This document shows, piece after piece, positions 7,397 to 15,597 of a stretch of DNA of 45,895 nt; the first letter of the stretch is position 1; every line of letters starts with the position of its first letter. Location: assembly GCF_000422465.1 (NCBI RefSeq), contig NZ_KE383845.1:1-45895 (forward strand), in the 5' to 3' direction. The notes beneath the pieces are model-generated. The model was not told the DNA's origin, made no database searches, and saw only the letters and a list, made by a program, of their open reading frames with translations. This DNA is from Paenibacillus harenae DSM 16969. Its GTDB lineage: Bacteria; Bacillota; Bacilli; Paenibacillales; Paenibacillaceae. Position numbers and translations under genes: made by a program.

Positions 7397-8385
7397 GCGC
7401 TTGCCTCCCCCATACGAAAAAAAGTTTTGGCGAAAGCCAGCCCCAGCTGCTGGCAAGCGTCTAGCAAATGAACGATGATCGCTCCGCTCCGGTCAACCAT
7501 GATATCCTCGCGCTCCAGGCAAGCCAAGTCCGCTTTTACCTTGCCGACCTGTCGAATAATGCGGTCATGCGCCGCGCATAACTGCTTATCCTGCAGCTGG
7601 ATCAGACGCAAATGTTCGTCCAGCGTATGTAGCGCGAAATGCAGGGAACGCGGAAACGCGCTGTTCAGAACGACGAATTCCACGATAGAGTCGACCGAAA
7701 TGCCATCCGCATAACAACGGCGAAAGGCTTGATAGCCGCTAACCGAACGAAGGACAGCCTGCAAATAAGGATAAGAGCCGGCGTTGTTCCAGTCTTCGCC
7801 GGCAGCCGCGTTGCCTACCGCTTTGATGATCCTCAGCGTATTCTCGGACCGTTCCAAATATCTTCCGCATTCGATAAAATGCCATTCGTTCTCCCGTGGC
7901 ATGACCGATTGGCTTACGCCCAGAAATAAAGCCGCCCACTCCTTGATCCGGCCAAAAAACATATGGGGCGACTCTCGCAGCAATTCATCCGGATGCTTCT
8001 CGCGCAGCCATAAATAAAAGGCGTTCGTCGTGTCCCATAGTTCACTCGGCACCTTCTCCCTGAGCGTACGGAGGTTTCCGCGGGCATGGCTGACGCATGA
8101 CACCAGAGAATTCGCGTTATCGCGGTCGAGCGTCGTATAGAAGAGGACATCCCTTTCGTTATAGGTGCCGTATTGCTTCTCATACGCCTCCCTGCTACCA
8201 AGCGCATCTACGATTCTTACCCATTTCAAACCGGGCTCCGGCGTCTCAGGCTCCGATCCGTCCGGAGCGGCGTTTTCCCCATCCACCTGCAGGTGATAAT
8301 GAACATCAATCAATCTCGCATGATTCTCCGCCCGCTCCATATAGCGGCCAATCCAAAACAATGCCTCTGCATTCCGGTTCAGCAC
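7393..8385 (-). CDS. Alpha-E domain protein
   Basis: The 330-aa helical protein begins LNRNAEALFWIGRYMERAENHARLIDVHYHL, the conserved alpha-E opening with its ERAEN motif, and repeats a related motif near residue 185 (CGRYLERSENTLRII). Alpha-E proteins are found next to circularly permuted ATP-grasp and transglutaminase-like genes and are predicted to take part in peptide synthesis or tagging. The start chosen is GTG at 8383-8385, placed 8 bp after GGAGG; an ATG two codons earlier lies too close to that site. Upstream, the ATP-grasp stop is at 8405, so the Shine-Dalgarno sits in a 19-bp gap. Confidence 0.88.
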   Translation of the reverse strand: MLNRNAEALFWIGRYMERAENHARLIDVHYHLQVDGENAAPDGSEPETPEPGLKWVRIVDALGSREAYEKQYGTYNERDVLFYTTLDRDNANSLVSCVSHARGNLRTLREKVPSELWDTTNAFYLWLREKHPDELLRESPHMFFGRIKEWAALFLGVSQSVMPRENEWHFIECGRYLERSENTLRIIKAVGNAAAGEDWNNAGSYPYLQAVLRSVSGYQAFRRCYADGISVDSIVEFVVLNSAFPRSLHFALHTLDEHLRLIQLQDKQLCAAHDRIIRQVGKVKADLACLEREDIMVDRSGAIIVHLLDACQQLGLAFAKTFFRMGEASA

Positions 8386-8404
8386 CCGCATTCCCTCCAA
8401 TATT

Positions 8405-9862
8405 TCATCGATTAAGCACCCACGTATCCTTGACGCCGCCGCCCTGTGAAGAATTGACTACAAGCGAACCTTCCTTCATCGCAACACGCGTTAAACCGCC
8501 TGGAATGACATGTACTTCCTCCCCCATTAGAGAAAAAGCACGCAAATCGATATGACGCGGCGTCATGCTGCCGTCCACCATAACCGGAGCGCGCGACAGC
8601 TTCATAGTCGTCTGTGCGATATACCGCTCCGGGTCACGCTTGATCGCTTCCGCGAAGGACTGCAGCTCCTTCGTCGACGCGGTGGGACCGATCAGCATGC
8701 CGTAGCCGCCGGACAGCGACGTTTCCTTCACGACAAGCTCGCTGAGATGCTCAAGCACATAATCCCTTTCCTCTTTGCGCGACAAAATATAAGTCGGTAC
8801 GTTATGCAATACCGGTTCTTCCCCTAAATAATAGCGAATCATATCCGGCACATAGGCATATACTGCTTTGTCGTCGGCAACACCCGTCCCCGGCGCATTC
8901 GCAATGGCTATGTTTCCGGCGCGATAGGCATTCATTAACCCCGGCACGCCAAGCAGCGAATCCGGAAGAAAGGCTAGCGGATCCAGAAAGTCATCATCAA
9001 TTCGGCGATAAATGACGTCAACCTGACGGAGACCGCTTATATCGCGCAAATAAATTTTGTGGTCTTTGTAAACGAGATCTCCGCCTTCAACAAGGTGGAT
9101 GCCCATCTGCTGCGCCAGGAACGCATGCTCATAATAGGCGGAATTAAAGGAACCGGGCGTCAGCAGAACAATAAGCGGATCACGTTTGCCGTTAGGGGAA
9201 AGGGCGCGGAGCGAACTAAGGAAACAATTCAAACTGCGGTCGATGCTTTGTACCGAACTAGACAAATATAAATCGTGGAACAGCTCGCTCATCAACGTTC
9301 TGCCCTTAAATAAATAAGAAAACCCCGAAGGCGAACGCAAATTATCCTCGAGCACAAAATAACGGCCTTTCTCGTCGCGAATCAAATCAATACCCGATGC
9401 TGTAATATATACGCCGCCCGGAACATGTAGACCAGCCATTTCAGGCCTGAAATACGTATTAGCCACAATCATTTTCCTCGGAATAATTCCGTCGGCAACA
9501 ATCCGTTGTCCATGATAAACATCGTGAACGAAAGCATTCAAAGCGCGAATCCGCTGCCTTACGCCGCGCTCCACCCCTTCCCATTCATGCTTCGGTATAA
9601 CTCTCGGGATATAATCGAACGGAATCGTCCGCTCGAGCGGTTCATTGTACGCACCGTTATGGAGCGTGAATGTAATGCCTTCCTCCATCATTCTTTGGTT
9701 AATCGCTTGCTGACGGACGGCGAGTTCTGCAGGCTTCATTCTGACAAATAACCGATGGACGGCGTCATAGTGGGCGCGTACAGAAAAGTCTTTGTCGAAC
9801 ATTTCATCATAAAATGTCTGCGGATCATAATACTGCGATTGCGACTGTTTGGCCGTCGACAT
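8405..9862 (-). CDS. Circularly permuted type 2 ATP-grasp protein
   Basis: This 485-aa protein carries the family landmarks: FTLHNGAYNEPLERTIPFDYIPRVI, NTYFRPEMAGLHVPGGVYITASGIDLIRDEKGRYFVLEDNLRSPSG, the GVADDKAVYAYVPDMIRYYLGEEP segment and VVKETSLSGGYGMLIGP. ATP-grasp enzymes form amide bonds from carboxylates and amines through acyl phosphates, so it is expected to be the ligase of the cluster. The ATG is preceded by AGGAGG at 9 bp. It is the first gene of a three-gene operon reading ATP-grasp, alpha-E, transglutaminase. A sigma-A promoter and a 9-bp inverted repeat lie just upstream. The product of the pathway has not been established to my knowledge. Confidence 0.92.
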   Translation of the reverse strand: MSTAKQSQSQYYDPQTFYDEMFDKDFSVRAHYDAVHRLFVRMKPAELAVRQQAINQRMMEEGITFTLHNGAYNEPLERTIPFDYIPRVIPKHEWEGVERGVRQRIRALNAFVHDVYHGQRIVADGIIPRKMIVANTYFRPEMAGLHVPGGVYITASGIDLIRDEKGRYFVLEDNLRSPSGFSYLFKGRTLMSELFHDLYLSSSVQSIDRSLNCFLSSLRALSPNGKRDPLIVLLTPGSFNSAYYEHAFLAQQMGIHLVEGGDLVYKDHKIYLRDISGLRQVDVIYRRIDDDFLDPLAFLPDSLLGVPGLMNAYRAGNIAIANAPGTGVADDKAVYAYVPDMIRYYLGEEPVLHNVPTYILSRKEERDYVLEHLSELVVKETSLSGGYGMLIGPTASTKELQSFAEAIKRDPERYIAQTTMKLSRAPVMVDGSMTPRHIDLRAFSLMGEEVHVIPGGLTRVAMKEGSLVVNSSQGGGVKDTWVLNR

Positions 9863-9885
9863 GACTACCGCCTCCTGTCATATTT

Positions 9886-9922
9886 CCTAACATTCATTGC
9901 CGATACGGTTATAAATGTTAGG
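9886..9922. repeat. Inverted repeat in the leader of the ATP-grasp operon, operator or hairpin
   Basis: CCTAACATT (9886-9894) and AATGTTAGG (9914-9922) are perfect 9-bp inverted arms with 19 bp between them. They fall between the predicted -10 element (9926-9931) and the ribosome site of the ATP-grasp gene, the position of a repressor operator or a 5' UTR hairpin. No regulator can be assigned from sequence. Confidence 0.55.
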
Positions 9923-9925
9923 ATT

Positions 9926-9954
9926 ATCATACTAAAATCTGAAAATTGTGTCAA
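9926..9954 (-). promoter_or_regulatory. Sigma-A promoter of the ATP-grasp operon
   Basis: Read on the minus strand, TTGACA (9954-9949) and TATGAT (9931-9926) are separated by 17 bp. This is a near-consensus vegetative promoter about 65 bp upstream of the ATG. Confidence 0.8.
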
Positions 9955-9970
9955 CTTATCTAACAAGAAA

Positions 9971-10001
9971 GCAGGAACCCTCCGAATGAGAGAATTCCTG
10001 C
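9971..10001 (-). terminator. Terminator-like hairpin upstream of the ATP-grasp promoter
   Basis: GCAGGAA (9971-9977) pairs with TTCCTGC (9995-10001); on the minus strand the stem is followed by TTTCTTG. It could backstop transcription coming from prkA. The remainder of the 324-bp gap 9863-10186 holds the promoter, an inverted repeat, the prkA terminator and one doubtful 38-codon plus-strand frame (9986-10102). Confidence 0.5.
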
Positions 10002-10118
10002 ATCGACTAGTTCTCTTAATAATGTATGCGTCTTATCCTGCGATTGCGAGGCCGATTTGGCGGTCGCACCCTTTTATTATTAGCCTATTTCAACCTTTTT
10101 AAAACCTGTTGGCATTAT

Positions 10119-10154
10119 AGAAAAGCTGACAGACTTTTGTCCATCAGCTTTTCT
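10119..10154. terminator. Terminator downstream of prkA
   Basis: AGAAAAGCTGA (10119-10129) pairs with TCAGCTTTTCT (10144-10154), an 11-bp perfect stem lying 33 bp after the prkA stop. On the minus strand the stem ends in TTTTCT, consistent with intrinsic termination. Confidence 0.8.
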
Positions 10155-10186
10155 GTCCATCATTCGCCGGTTCTCCCGGATGCGGC

Positions 10187-12082
10187 CTAACGATTGAGCA
10201 GGCTTCCCACATAACGCAGAAGCTCGTTTGAACAGACCGGGCAATATCCGTGTTCATCCATCAATCGCTTCGTTACTTCGTTAATACGCTTCAATTGACT
10301 TTCATCCGGCGTCTTGGTGGAAGTCGTTATTTTCACGATATCCTTCAAGTCCGCGAACAACTTCTTCTCAACGGCTTCGCGAAGCCGCTCATGGCTCGTA
10401 AAATCGAACTTTTTCCCTTTGCGGGAATAAGAAGAGATCCGAATCAATATTTCTTCGCGGAATGCCTTTTTCGCATTTTCCGATACGCCGATTTGCTCCT
10501 CGATCGAGCGCATGAGACGCTCATCCGGATCCATCTCTTCGCCGGTCAGCGGGTCTTTGATTTTGCTCCAATTGCAATACGACTCGATATTATCCAAATA
10601 ATTTTCGAACAGCGTTCGGGCGGACTCCTCGTAGGAATAGACGAAAGCCTTTTGAATCTCCTTCTTGGCCAGCAAGTCGTATTCCTTGCGCGCTACGGAG
10701 ATAAAGTTTAAATAACGCTCTCGTTCTTCCTTCGTAATGGACGGGTGCTGATCAAGGCCGTCCTTCAGCGCCCGCAGCACGTCAAGCGCATTGATGCACT
10801 GCGTATCCCGTTTAATAAGCGCGCTTGAAATACGGTTAATGACGTACCGCGGATCAATGCCCGTCATGCCTTCTTCCTGGTACTCGTTTTGCATTTCCTT
10901 TAGATCCGCTTCCTTGAAGCCCTCGATCTCTTCCCCATCGTACATCCGCATTTTTTTGACAAGGTCCATGCCCTGCTTTTTCGTTTCCTTCAGCCTTGTT
11001 AGTATGGAGAAAATAGCAGCCGCACGCAGCGCATGCGGCGCAATATGGATGTGCCTCATATCGCTCTGTGAAATCAGTTTCGCATAAATCTTCTCTTCCT
11101 CCGACACCTTCAAGTTATAGGGAACCGGCATGACGATCATCCTGGAATGCAAGGCCTCATTCTTTTTATTGCTGATGAACGATTTATACTCCGACTCATT
11201 CGTGTGGGCGATGATAAGCTCATCTGCGCTTATAAGCGCGAAACGCCCGGCTTTGAAATTCCCCTCCTGCGTCAAGGATAATAGGTTCCACAAAAACTTC
11301 TCATCGCATTTCAGCATTTCCTGAAACTCCATTAAACCGCGGTTCGCCTTGTTAAGCTCCCCGTCGAACCGGTAAGCGCGCGGATCCGATTCCGAGCCGT
11401 ATTCCGTGATCGTCGAGAAGTCGATACTGCCCGTAAGATCCGCTATATCCTGCGACTTCGGATCCGAGGGACTAAATGTGCCGATGCCGACGCGGTTATC
11501 TTCGGATATAAACACCCGTTCGACAAGCACTTTTTCAATATTGTTATCATATTCCGTTTGCAGCCTCATCTGGCAGGAGGGACATAAATTCCCTTCTATA
11601 CGTACGCCAAGCTCCTTCTCGATCTCCGGCCGAAGCTCCTGAGGAATGAGGTGCAGGGGATCCTCGTGCATGGGGCAGCCCTTAATCGCATAGACGGCGC
11701 CCCGATCCGTTCTGGAGAATCGTTCGAGGCCCTTCTTAAGCATCGTAACAATGGTGGATTTCCCCCCGCTGACAGGACCCATAAGCAGCAATATTCTTTT
11801 CCTGACGTCCAGCCTGCGAGCAGCCGAATGGAAATACTCCTCAACCAGCTTCTCGATCGCGCGATCCAGACCGAAAATTTCCTGCTCGAAAAATTTATAA
11901 CTTTTGCGGCCATTAGCCTCTTCGACCCCATAAGATTCAATCATCTCGTAAACGCGAGAATGTGCAGTCATGGCCGGGGTCGGATCCTTCCTGAGCAGCT
12001 CGATATATTCCTTGAACGTACCAGTCCATGTCAGCTTTTCACTCTCTGCCCGGTAATCTGATATTCGTTTAAATATGTCCAT
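10187..12082 (-). CDS. prkA: PrkA family serine protein kinase / AAA protein
   Basis: From the ATG at 12080-12082 the protein is 631 aa, the usual PrkA length, starting MDIFKRISDYRAE. The AAA-type N-terminal half has the Walker A motif GPVSGGKST at residues 102-110 and a CPSCQ knuckle; the C-terminal half is the PrkA kinase-like domain and ends with CPVCSNELL. GGAGGAGG lies 7 bp before this ATG, and the longer frame would add an unrelated 11-residue extension. In B. subtilis prkA is sporulation-linked (sigma-E regulon), and PrkA, SpoVR and YhbH/YeaH genes tend to occur together; here spoVR is 8.6 kb away and no yhbH is visible. Whether PrkA acts mainly as a kinase or as a protease-like AAA protein is debated. 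Confidence 0.95.
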   Translation of the reverse strand: MDIFKRISDYRAESEKLTWTGTFKEYIELLRKDPTPAMTAHSRVYEMIESYGVEEANGRKSYKFFEQEIFGLDRAIEKLVEEYFHSAARRLDVRKRILLLMGPVSGGKSTIVTMLKKGLERFSRTDRGAVYAIKGCPMHEDPLHLIPQELRPEIEKELGVRIEGNLCPSCQMRLQTEYDNNIEKVLVERVFISEDNRVGIGTFSPSDPKSQDIADLTGSIDFSTITEYGSESDPRAYRFDGELNKANRGLMEFQEMLKCDEKFLWNLLSLTQEGNFKAGRFALISADELIIAHTNESEYKSFISNKKNEALHSRMIVMPVPYNLKVSEEEKIYAKLISQSDMRHIHIAPHALRAAAIFSILTRLKETKKQGMDLVKKMRMYDGEEIEGFKEADLKEMQNEYQEEGMTGIDPRYVINRISSALIKRDTQCINALDVLRALKDGLDQHPSITKEERERYLNFISVARKEYDLLAKKEIQKAFVYSYEESARTLFENYLDNIESYCNWSKIKDPLTGEEMDPDERLMRSIEEQIGVSENAKKAFREEILIRISSYSRKGKKFDFTSHERLREAVEKKLFADLKDIVKITTSTKTPDESQLKRINEVTKRLMDEHGYCPVCSNELLRYVGSLLNR

Positions 12083-12267
12083 TCCGTGCCTCCTCCCATC
12101 GCTTCCGCATTCCACTAACCGTTCTACGCCCGGGATTGGTTTCTAGACGCTTTCTCGAGTAGTTCCAACTTTTACTGAAGTATTACATTTCTATGCTTAT
12201 TCAGAGCGGAAATTGCACACTATTTTTGTCCTTCATCCGGCAAATTCCGACAAGCCGACAGAATCCT

Positions 12268-12277
12268 TTGTTATAAT
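12268..12277 (+). promoter_or_regulatory. Extended -10 promoter of the DUF2161 gene
   Basis: TTGTTATAAT at 12268-12277 contains an extended -10 (TGTTATAAT). The -35 region is weak (CCGACA at 12247-12252 is spaced 19 bp). It lies 41 bp upstream of the GTG start. Confidence 0.55.
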
Positions 12278-12317
12278 GGCATTAAATGATGTGTCAGGAT
12301 TGCATGGAGAGGAGTAA

Positions 12318-13049
12318 GTGAAATTGGCCGTATCACGCGAGGAGGAGCTTTATTCTCCGATAAAAAAGTACTATGAGCAGCTAGGCTTCATTGTCAAAAG
12401 CGAGGTGCTCCATTGCGATTTGGTCGCCATACGCCCCGATCAATCGGAAACGATAATTGTCGAAATGAAAAAAACGTTCAATCTTGCCCTGCTGCTGCAA
12501 GGAGTTGAACGTTTGCGTTTAAACGGTCAGGTCGTGCTCGCCGTGGAGCGGAACCGCAAGAAGAGCGGGGCTCACAACCAACGGTTCGGCGACCTTACGG
12601 AATTGTGCCGCATGCTCGGACTCGGGTTCATGACGGTCACTTTCTATAAAACAAAGCCGCCGGTCATCGAGATCCTATGCGAGCCCGGCGAACCGCCTCA
12701 GCGCGGCGTAAGGCGCAGGAAGCAGGCAAAACTGTTGATGGAATTCAAGGAGCGCAGCGGCGATTATAATGTAGGCGGCAGCACGCGGCGGAAACTGGTT
12801 ACCGCCTATCGCGAGAAAGCGCTGCGCTGCGCGCATGCCCTTCAATTGTCAGGACCGCTTGCGCCGAGAGAGGTTTCCGCCATTACCGGCTACAGCCGCA
12901 GCGGAGAGACGCTGCGGGCTAACTATTACGGCTGGTTTGAACGGATCGAACGCGGCAAGTATAAACTGCGTCCCGAGGGCGCAGCCGCATTAGAAGAATA
13001 TCGCGACGTCATCGCCGAATGGGCGGCCTCGATCAACTCCGCGCCGTAA
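12318..13049 (+). CDS. DUF2161 protein, PD-(D/E)XK nuclease-like
   Basis: The 243-aa protein begins SREEELYSPIKKYYEQLGFIVKSEV, then HCDLVAIR and ETIIVEMKKTFN. Asp in CDLVA followed 17 residues later by E-M-K is the D...ExK metal-binding pattern of restriction-endonuclease-like folds. Residues 165-240 look like a helix-turn-helix region (GPLAPREVSAITGYSRSGETLRANYYGWFERIERGKYKL). The family is annotated as DUF2161, a putative phosphodiesterase or nuclease of unknown target. The start is GTG with GGAGAGGAG 6 bp upstream. Its 3' end overlaps the convergent aminotransferase by 17 bp. Confidence 0.82.
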   Translation: MKLAVSREEELYSPIKKYYEQLGFIVKSEVLHCDLVAIRPDQSETIIVEMKKTFNLALLLQGVERLRLNGQVVLAVERNRKKSGAHNQRFGDLTELCRMLGLGFMTVTFYKTKPPVIEILCEPGEPPQRGVRRRKQAKLLMEFKERSGDYNVGGSTRRKLVTAYREKALRCAHALQLSGPLAPREVSAITGYSRSGETLRANYYGWFERIERGKYKLRPEGAAALEEYRDVIAEWAASINSAP

Positions 13050-14229
13050 ACTCGCCGATCGCTTCCGCGAGGCGCTCTACGCCAAGCTTCGTACGCGCGC
13101 CCGTGTTGTACGTGTAGTTCAGCCGGGCCGTGTTCCGCTGCGGCTGTTCCGCAAAGAACGCGCTCCCCGGCACGAACGCAACGCCCTTCCGAACCGAGCC
13201 CCGCAGCAGCGCATCGGCATCGAGCCCGTCAGGAAGCTCAAGCCAAAGGAACATACCGCCTTTCGGCATAACCCAACTCACATCCCGAAGCCCTTGCCGC
13301 TTCAGCAGTTCATGCATCTCCATCATTCGCTCGCCGTAAGCTTTCGAGATAAGGCGAATATGATCGTCAAGATTAAACCCGGAGAGCAGCTGGCTTAATA
13401 TTTGCTGGTCGATCGTGCTGGAATGCAAATCGGCGGCTTGCTTCGCTTTTGCAACCATACGAATGACGCCGCTGTCGCCGATTGCCCAGCCGGTCCGAAG
13501 CGCAGGCGCCACGGTTTTGGAGAACGTGCTAGTATATAGAACGGTACCTTTCTCCGCACGGCCGTCAAGCGAGAAAAGGGTAGGAAACCGCTCGCTCGTC
13601 TCAAATTTGATGTCGCCGTAAGGATCATCCTCGATAATCGGCATTTGATGCTGTTTGCACAGCTCAAGCAGCTTTCGCCTGCGTTCCACGCTCCATACGC
13701 GACCGGTCGGATTGCCGAACGTAGGCACCGCATAGAGTAATTTGGGGCGATGCTCGCGAATCAGCCGTAACGCATCTTCGGGAATGATGCCATGCTCATC
13801 GCTTTCAGCCGCAACTACCTTGAGTCCCTGCAGAGCAAAAACCTGCAGGCTGGCCAAGTAGGTCGGCTTCTCTACCAGAACAACATCGCCGGGCTCCGTG
13901 AGCACGGAAACGAGCAAATCAATCGCCTGCTGGGAACCGGTCGTCAATATCATTTGTTCTGGATTCACAATCATTTGTTTCGCAGCCATACGTTCGCACA
14001 ATTGCTCCCGCAGCGGTAAATGTCCCTCCGTCAAGCCATATTGCAAGGCGCTTGAACCTTCGGCAAATACGCGGTCGGCCGCTTCCTTCACCGCCTGAAC
14101 CGGGAACAGTTCTTCCGCAGGCAGCCCGCCCGCGAACGAAATCATATCCTTGCCCTGCGTCAGCTTCAAAATATCTCTTACCACGGACGATTTGAGCTGT
14201 GAAACCCTGGATGAAAACCGGTAGTCCAT
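13033..14229 (-). CDS. PLP-dependent class I/II aminotransferase
   Basis: From the ATG at 14227-14229 the 398-aa product begins MDYRFSSRVSQLKSSVVRDILKLTQ and shows fold-type I motifs: SFAGGLPAEELFP, TTGSQQAIDLL, YAVPTFGNPTGR, IIEDDPYGDIKF and TSTFSKTVAPALRTGW with the PLP-binding Lys. It resembles the 2-aminoadipate/LysN and valine-pyruvate-like aminotransferases related to the MocR catalytic domain, but has no N-terminal GntR domain. The amino-acid substrate cannot be fixed from sequence. GGAAGGAG precedes the chosen start; the longer frame begins 11 codons earlier with no ribosome site. Its stop lies inside the 3' end of the DUF2161 gene. Confidence 0.9.
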   Translation of the reverse strand: MDYRFSSRVSQLKSSVVRDILKLTQGKDMISFAGGLPAEELFPVQAVKEAADRVFAEGSSALQYGLTEGHLPLREQLCERMAAKQMIVNPEQMILTTGSQQAIDLLVSVLTEPGDVVLVEKPTYLASLQVFALQGLKVVAAESDEHGIIPEDALRLIREHRPKLLYAVPTFGNPTGRVWSVERRRKLLELCKQHQMPIIEDDPYGDIKFETSERFPTLFSLDGRAEKGTVLYTSTFSKTVAPALRTGWAIGDSGVIRMVAKAKQAADLHSSTIDQQILSQLLSGFNLDDHIRLISKAYGERMMEMHELLKRQGLRDVSWVMPKGGMFLWLELPDGLDADALLRGSVRKGVAFVPGSAFFAEQPQRNTARLNYTYNTGARTKLGVERLAEAIGEFTARS

Positions 14230-14367
14230 TTTATTCGCTCCTTCCGCAAGCTTACAGCGCATGCTTACTTATAGATTCTATGTTAACAATGTGTTCACAA
14301 CTTTTAAAGTTTTCTTTTTGACCGGCGTTGGGTATAATAAAGACAGCTTATTGGAGGTGCAGGACAG

Positions 14368-14460
14368 ATGAACTTTATTATTGTCATGACTGTGTTCGTA
14401 TTGTTTATTGTTGCAATGCTTACCAGCTCCTACAATGACGACAAAACAAAAGGACTATAA
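14368..14460 (+). CDS. 30-aa single-span membrane peptide
   Basis: ATG at 14368 is preceded by TTGGAGGTGC with GGAGGT 9 bp upstream, and a TATAAT hexamer lies at 14333-14338. The 30-residue product has one hydrophobic span (FIIVMTVFVLFIVAML) followed by a short charged tail SSYNDDKTKGL, so the N-terminus is likely outside or inside with the hydrophilic tail opposite. A very strong terminator follows at 14488-14537. Promoter, ribosome site, frame and terminator together argue for a real gene. I recognise no family. It is divergent from the aminotransferase. Confidence 0.65.
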   Translation: MNFIIVMTVFVLFIVAMLTSSYNDDKTKGL

Positions 14461-14487
14461 GCTGGCCTTCCGGGCTTATATTCAAAC

Positions 14488-14537
14488 AAATGAAGCTTCC
14501 CTCGCGAGCACCGGCTCATCTAAGGGAAGCTTCATTT
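14488..14537. terminator. Strong bidirectional terminator
   Basis: AAATGAAGCTTCCCT (14488-14502) pairs perfectly with AGGGAAGCTTCATTT (14523-14537), 15 bp. It sits between the convergent 30-aa gene and the AbrB-like gene and can serve both. Confidence 0.92.
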
Positions 14538-14563
14538 CGTTACAGCGCGGGCTGCAGCACCGT

Positions 14564-14812
14564 TTATTGCTGAAGCACCGCCATTTCTTCCAAGCACACT
14601 CCACATACGTAACGTTCCTTGAACTCGCTAACTTCTGCCATCGAGCCGCAGAATACGCATTTTGGACGGTAGCGCTCAAGTATAATATGATCACCTTGGA
14701 CGAAAATTTCAACGGGATCGCCCTCGTTCATTAGATAACGTTTACGCAACGATTTTGGAAGCACAATTCGACCAAGTTGGTCCACTTTCCTTACCACGCC
14801 TGCTGGTTTCAT
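14564..14812 (-). CDS. AbrB-family transition-state regulator with C-terminal Cys4 knuckle
   Basis: From the ATG at 14810-14812 the 82-aa protein starts MKPAGVVRKVDQLGRIVLPKSLRKRYL, the swapped-hairpin AbrB DNA-binding domain (residues 1-50), then has C52-x2-C55 and C70-x2-C73 (KCVFCG ... YVCGVC), a probable zinc-binding knuckle in place of the usual AbrB C-terminal dimerisation domain. AbrB-type proteins repress post-exponential genes in growing cells. AGGTGAGA precedes this start; the longer frame to 14875 has no ribosome site. It is not B. subtilis AbrB itself, so no symbol is given. What it regulates is not visible here. Confidence 0.87.
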   Translation of the reverse strand: MKPAGVVRKVDQLGRIVLPKSLRKRYLMNEGDPVEIFVQGDHIILERYRPKCVFCGSMAEVSEFKERYVCGVCLEEMAVLQQ

Positions 14813-14986
14813 CTTCTCACCTCTTCTGTGTCTAGTATCGCAAGCCGTTTTGAGAAACCACTGCGTTATAGTCATTCGATAGGACTTTCTCTTTTCCTTC
14901 CGAAATTAATAATTTCTTAATATCCTGCAATCATTTTTTGTATTTATACAAAAAATTCCACATCCAGTTTATATGAATGGGATCAT

Positions 14987-15451
14987 TTAAGTTAAACCCG
15001 GAAATTGATTTTGTCTTAACGCTTCATACAAAATAATGGCTGCAGAATTCGATAAATTTAGCGACCTCACCTTGTCTGTCATTGGCATTCTGATGCATGT
15101 GTCCAGGTTAGCGTCGATCAGCTCCTGCGGCAGCCCCTTCGTCTCTTTGCCGAACACGAACAAATCTCCGTCGCGATATTCGAAGTCCGAATACGTTTTG
15201 TTTGCTTTAGTGCTGGCATAGAAAAAACGGCTTTGCGGAAATAAAGCAAGCACCTCGTCAAACGAGTTGTGATATTCGATATGCACGGAATGCCAATAAT
15301 CAAGTCCCGCCCGCTTCAGGGTCCGGTCATCCGTATCGAAACCCAGCGGCCTAACCAAATGCAAATGCGCCCCTGTTGCCGCGCATGTTCTTGAAATATT
15401 GCCCGTGTTGGCCGGGATCTCCGGCTCTACCAATACGATATGAAATGCCAT
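14987..15451 (-). CDS. trmL: tRNA (cytidine(34)-2'-O)-methyltransferase TrmL
   Basis: The 154-aa SPOUT methyltransferase begins MAFHIVLVEPEIPANTGNISRTC and has the trefoil-knot motifs DLFVFGKETKGLP and RMPMTDKVRSLNLSNSAAIILYE. TrmL 2'-O-methylates the wobble nucleotide of leucine tRNAs with SAM as donor, working as a dimer. The ATG at 15449-15451 lies 12 bp after AAAGGTGGA; a start seven codons earlier sits on that site. The gene is alone on its strand between two unrelated genes. Length fits the family (about 155-160 aa). Confidence 0.93.
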   Translation of the reverse strand: MAFHIVLVEPEIPANTGNISRTCAATGAHLHLVRPLGFDTDDRTLKRAGLDYWHSVHIEYHNSFDEVLALFPQSRFFYASTKANKTYSDFEYRDGDLFVFGKETKGLPQELIDANLDTCIRMPMTDKVRSLNLSNSAAIILYEALRQNQFPGLT

Positions 15452-15597
15452 CGTTCCTATTCCACCTTTCATTCTGCCTATTATACACGAACGGCTTCAC
15501 AATTTTACATCCATTTTACGTACCGTTAATCTAACGCATAAGGTCGGCCTTCATAATAGTGCTTATAACAGGCGCAAACATGAAGGAGAGTTGAACA

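Noticed and set aside
7397..7456. N-terminal extension of the transglutaminase-like protein
   Set aside because: The upstream codons lie inside the alpha-E gene, have no ribosome site, and add no homology; GTG 7396 is coupled to the alpha-E stop.
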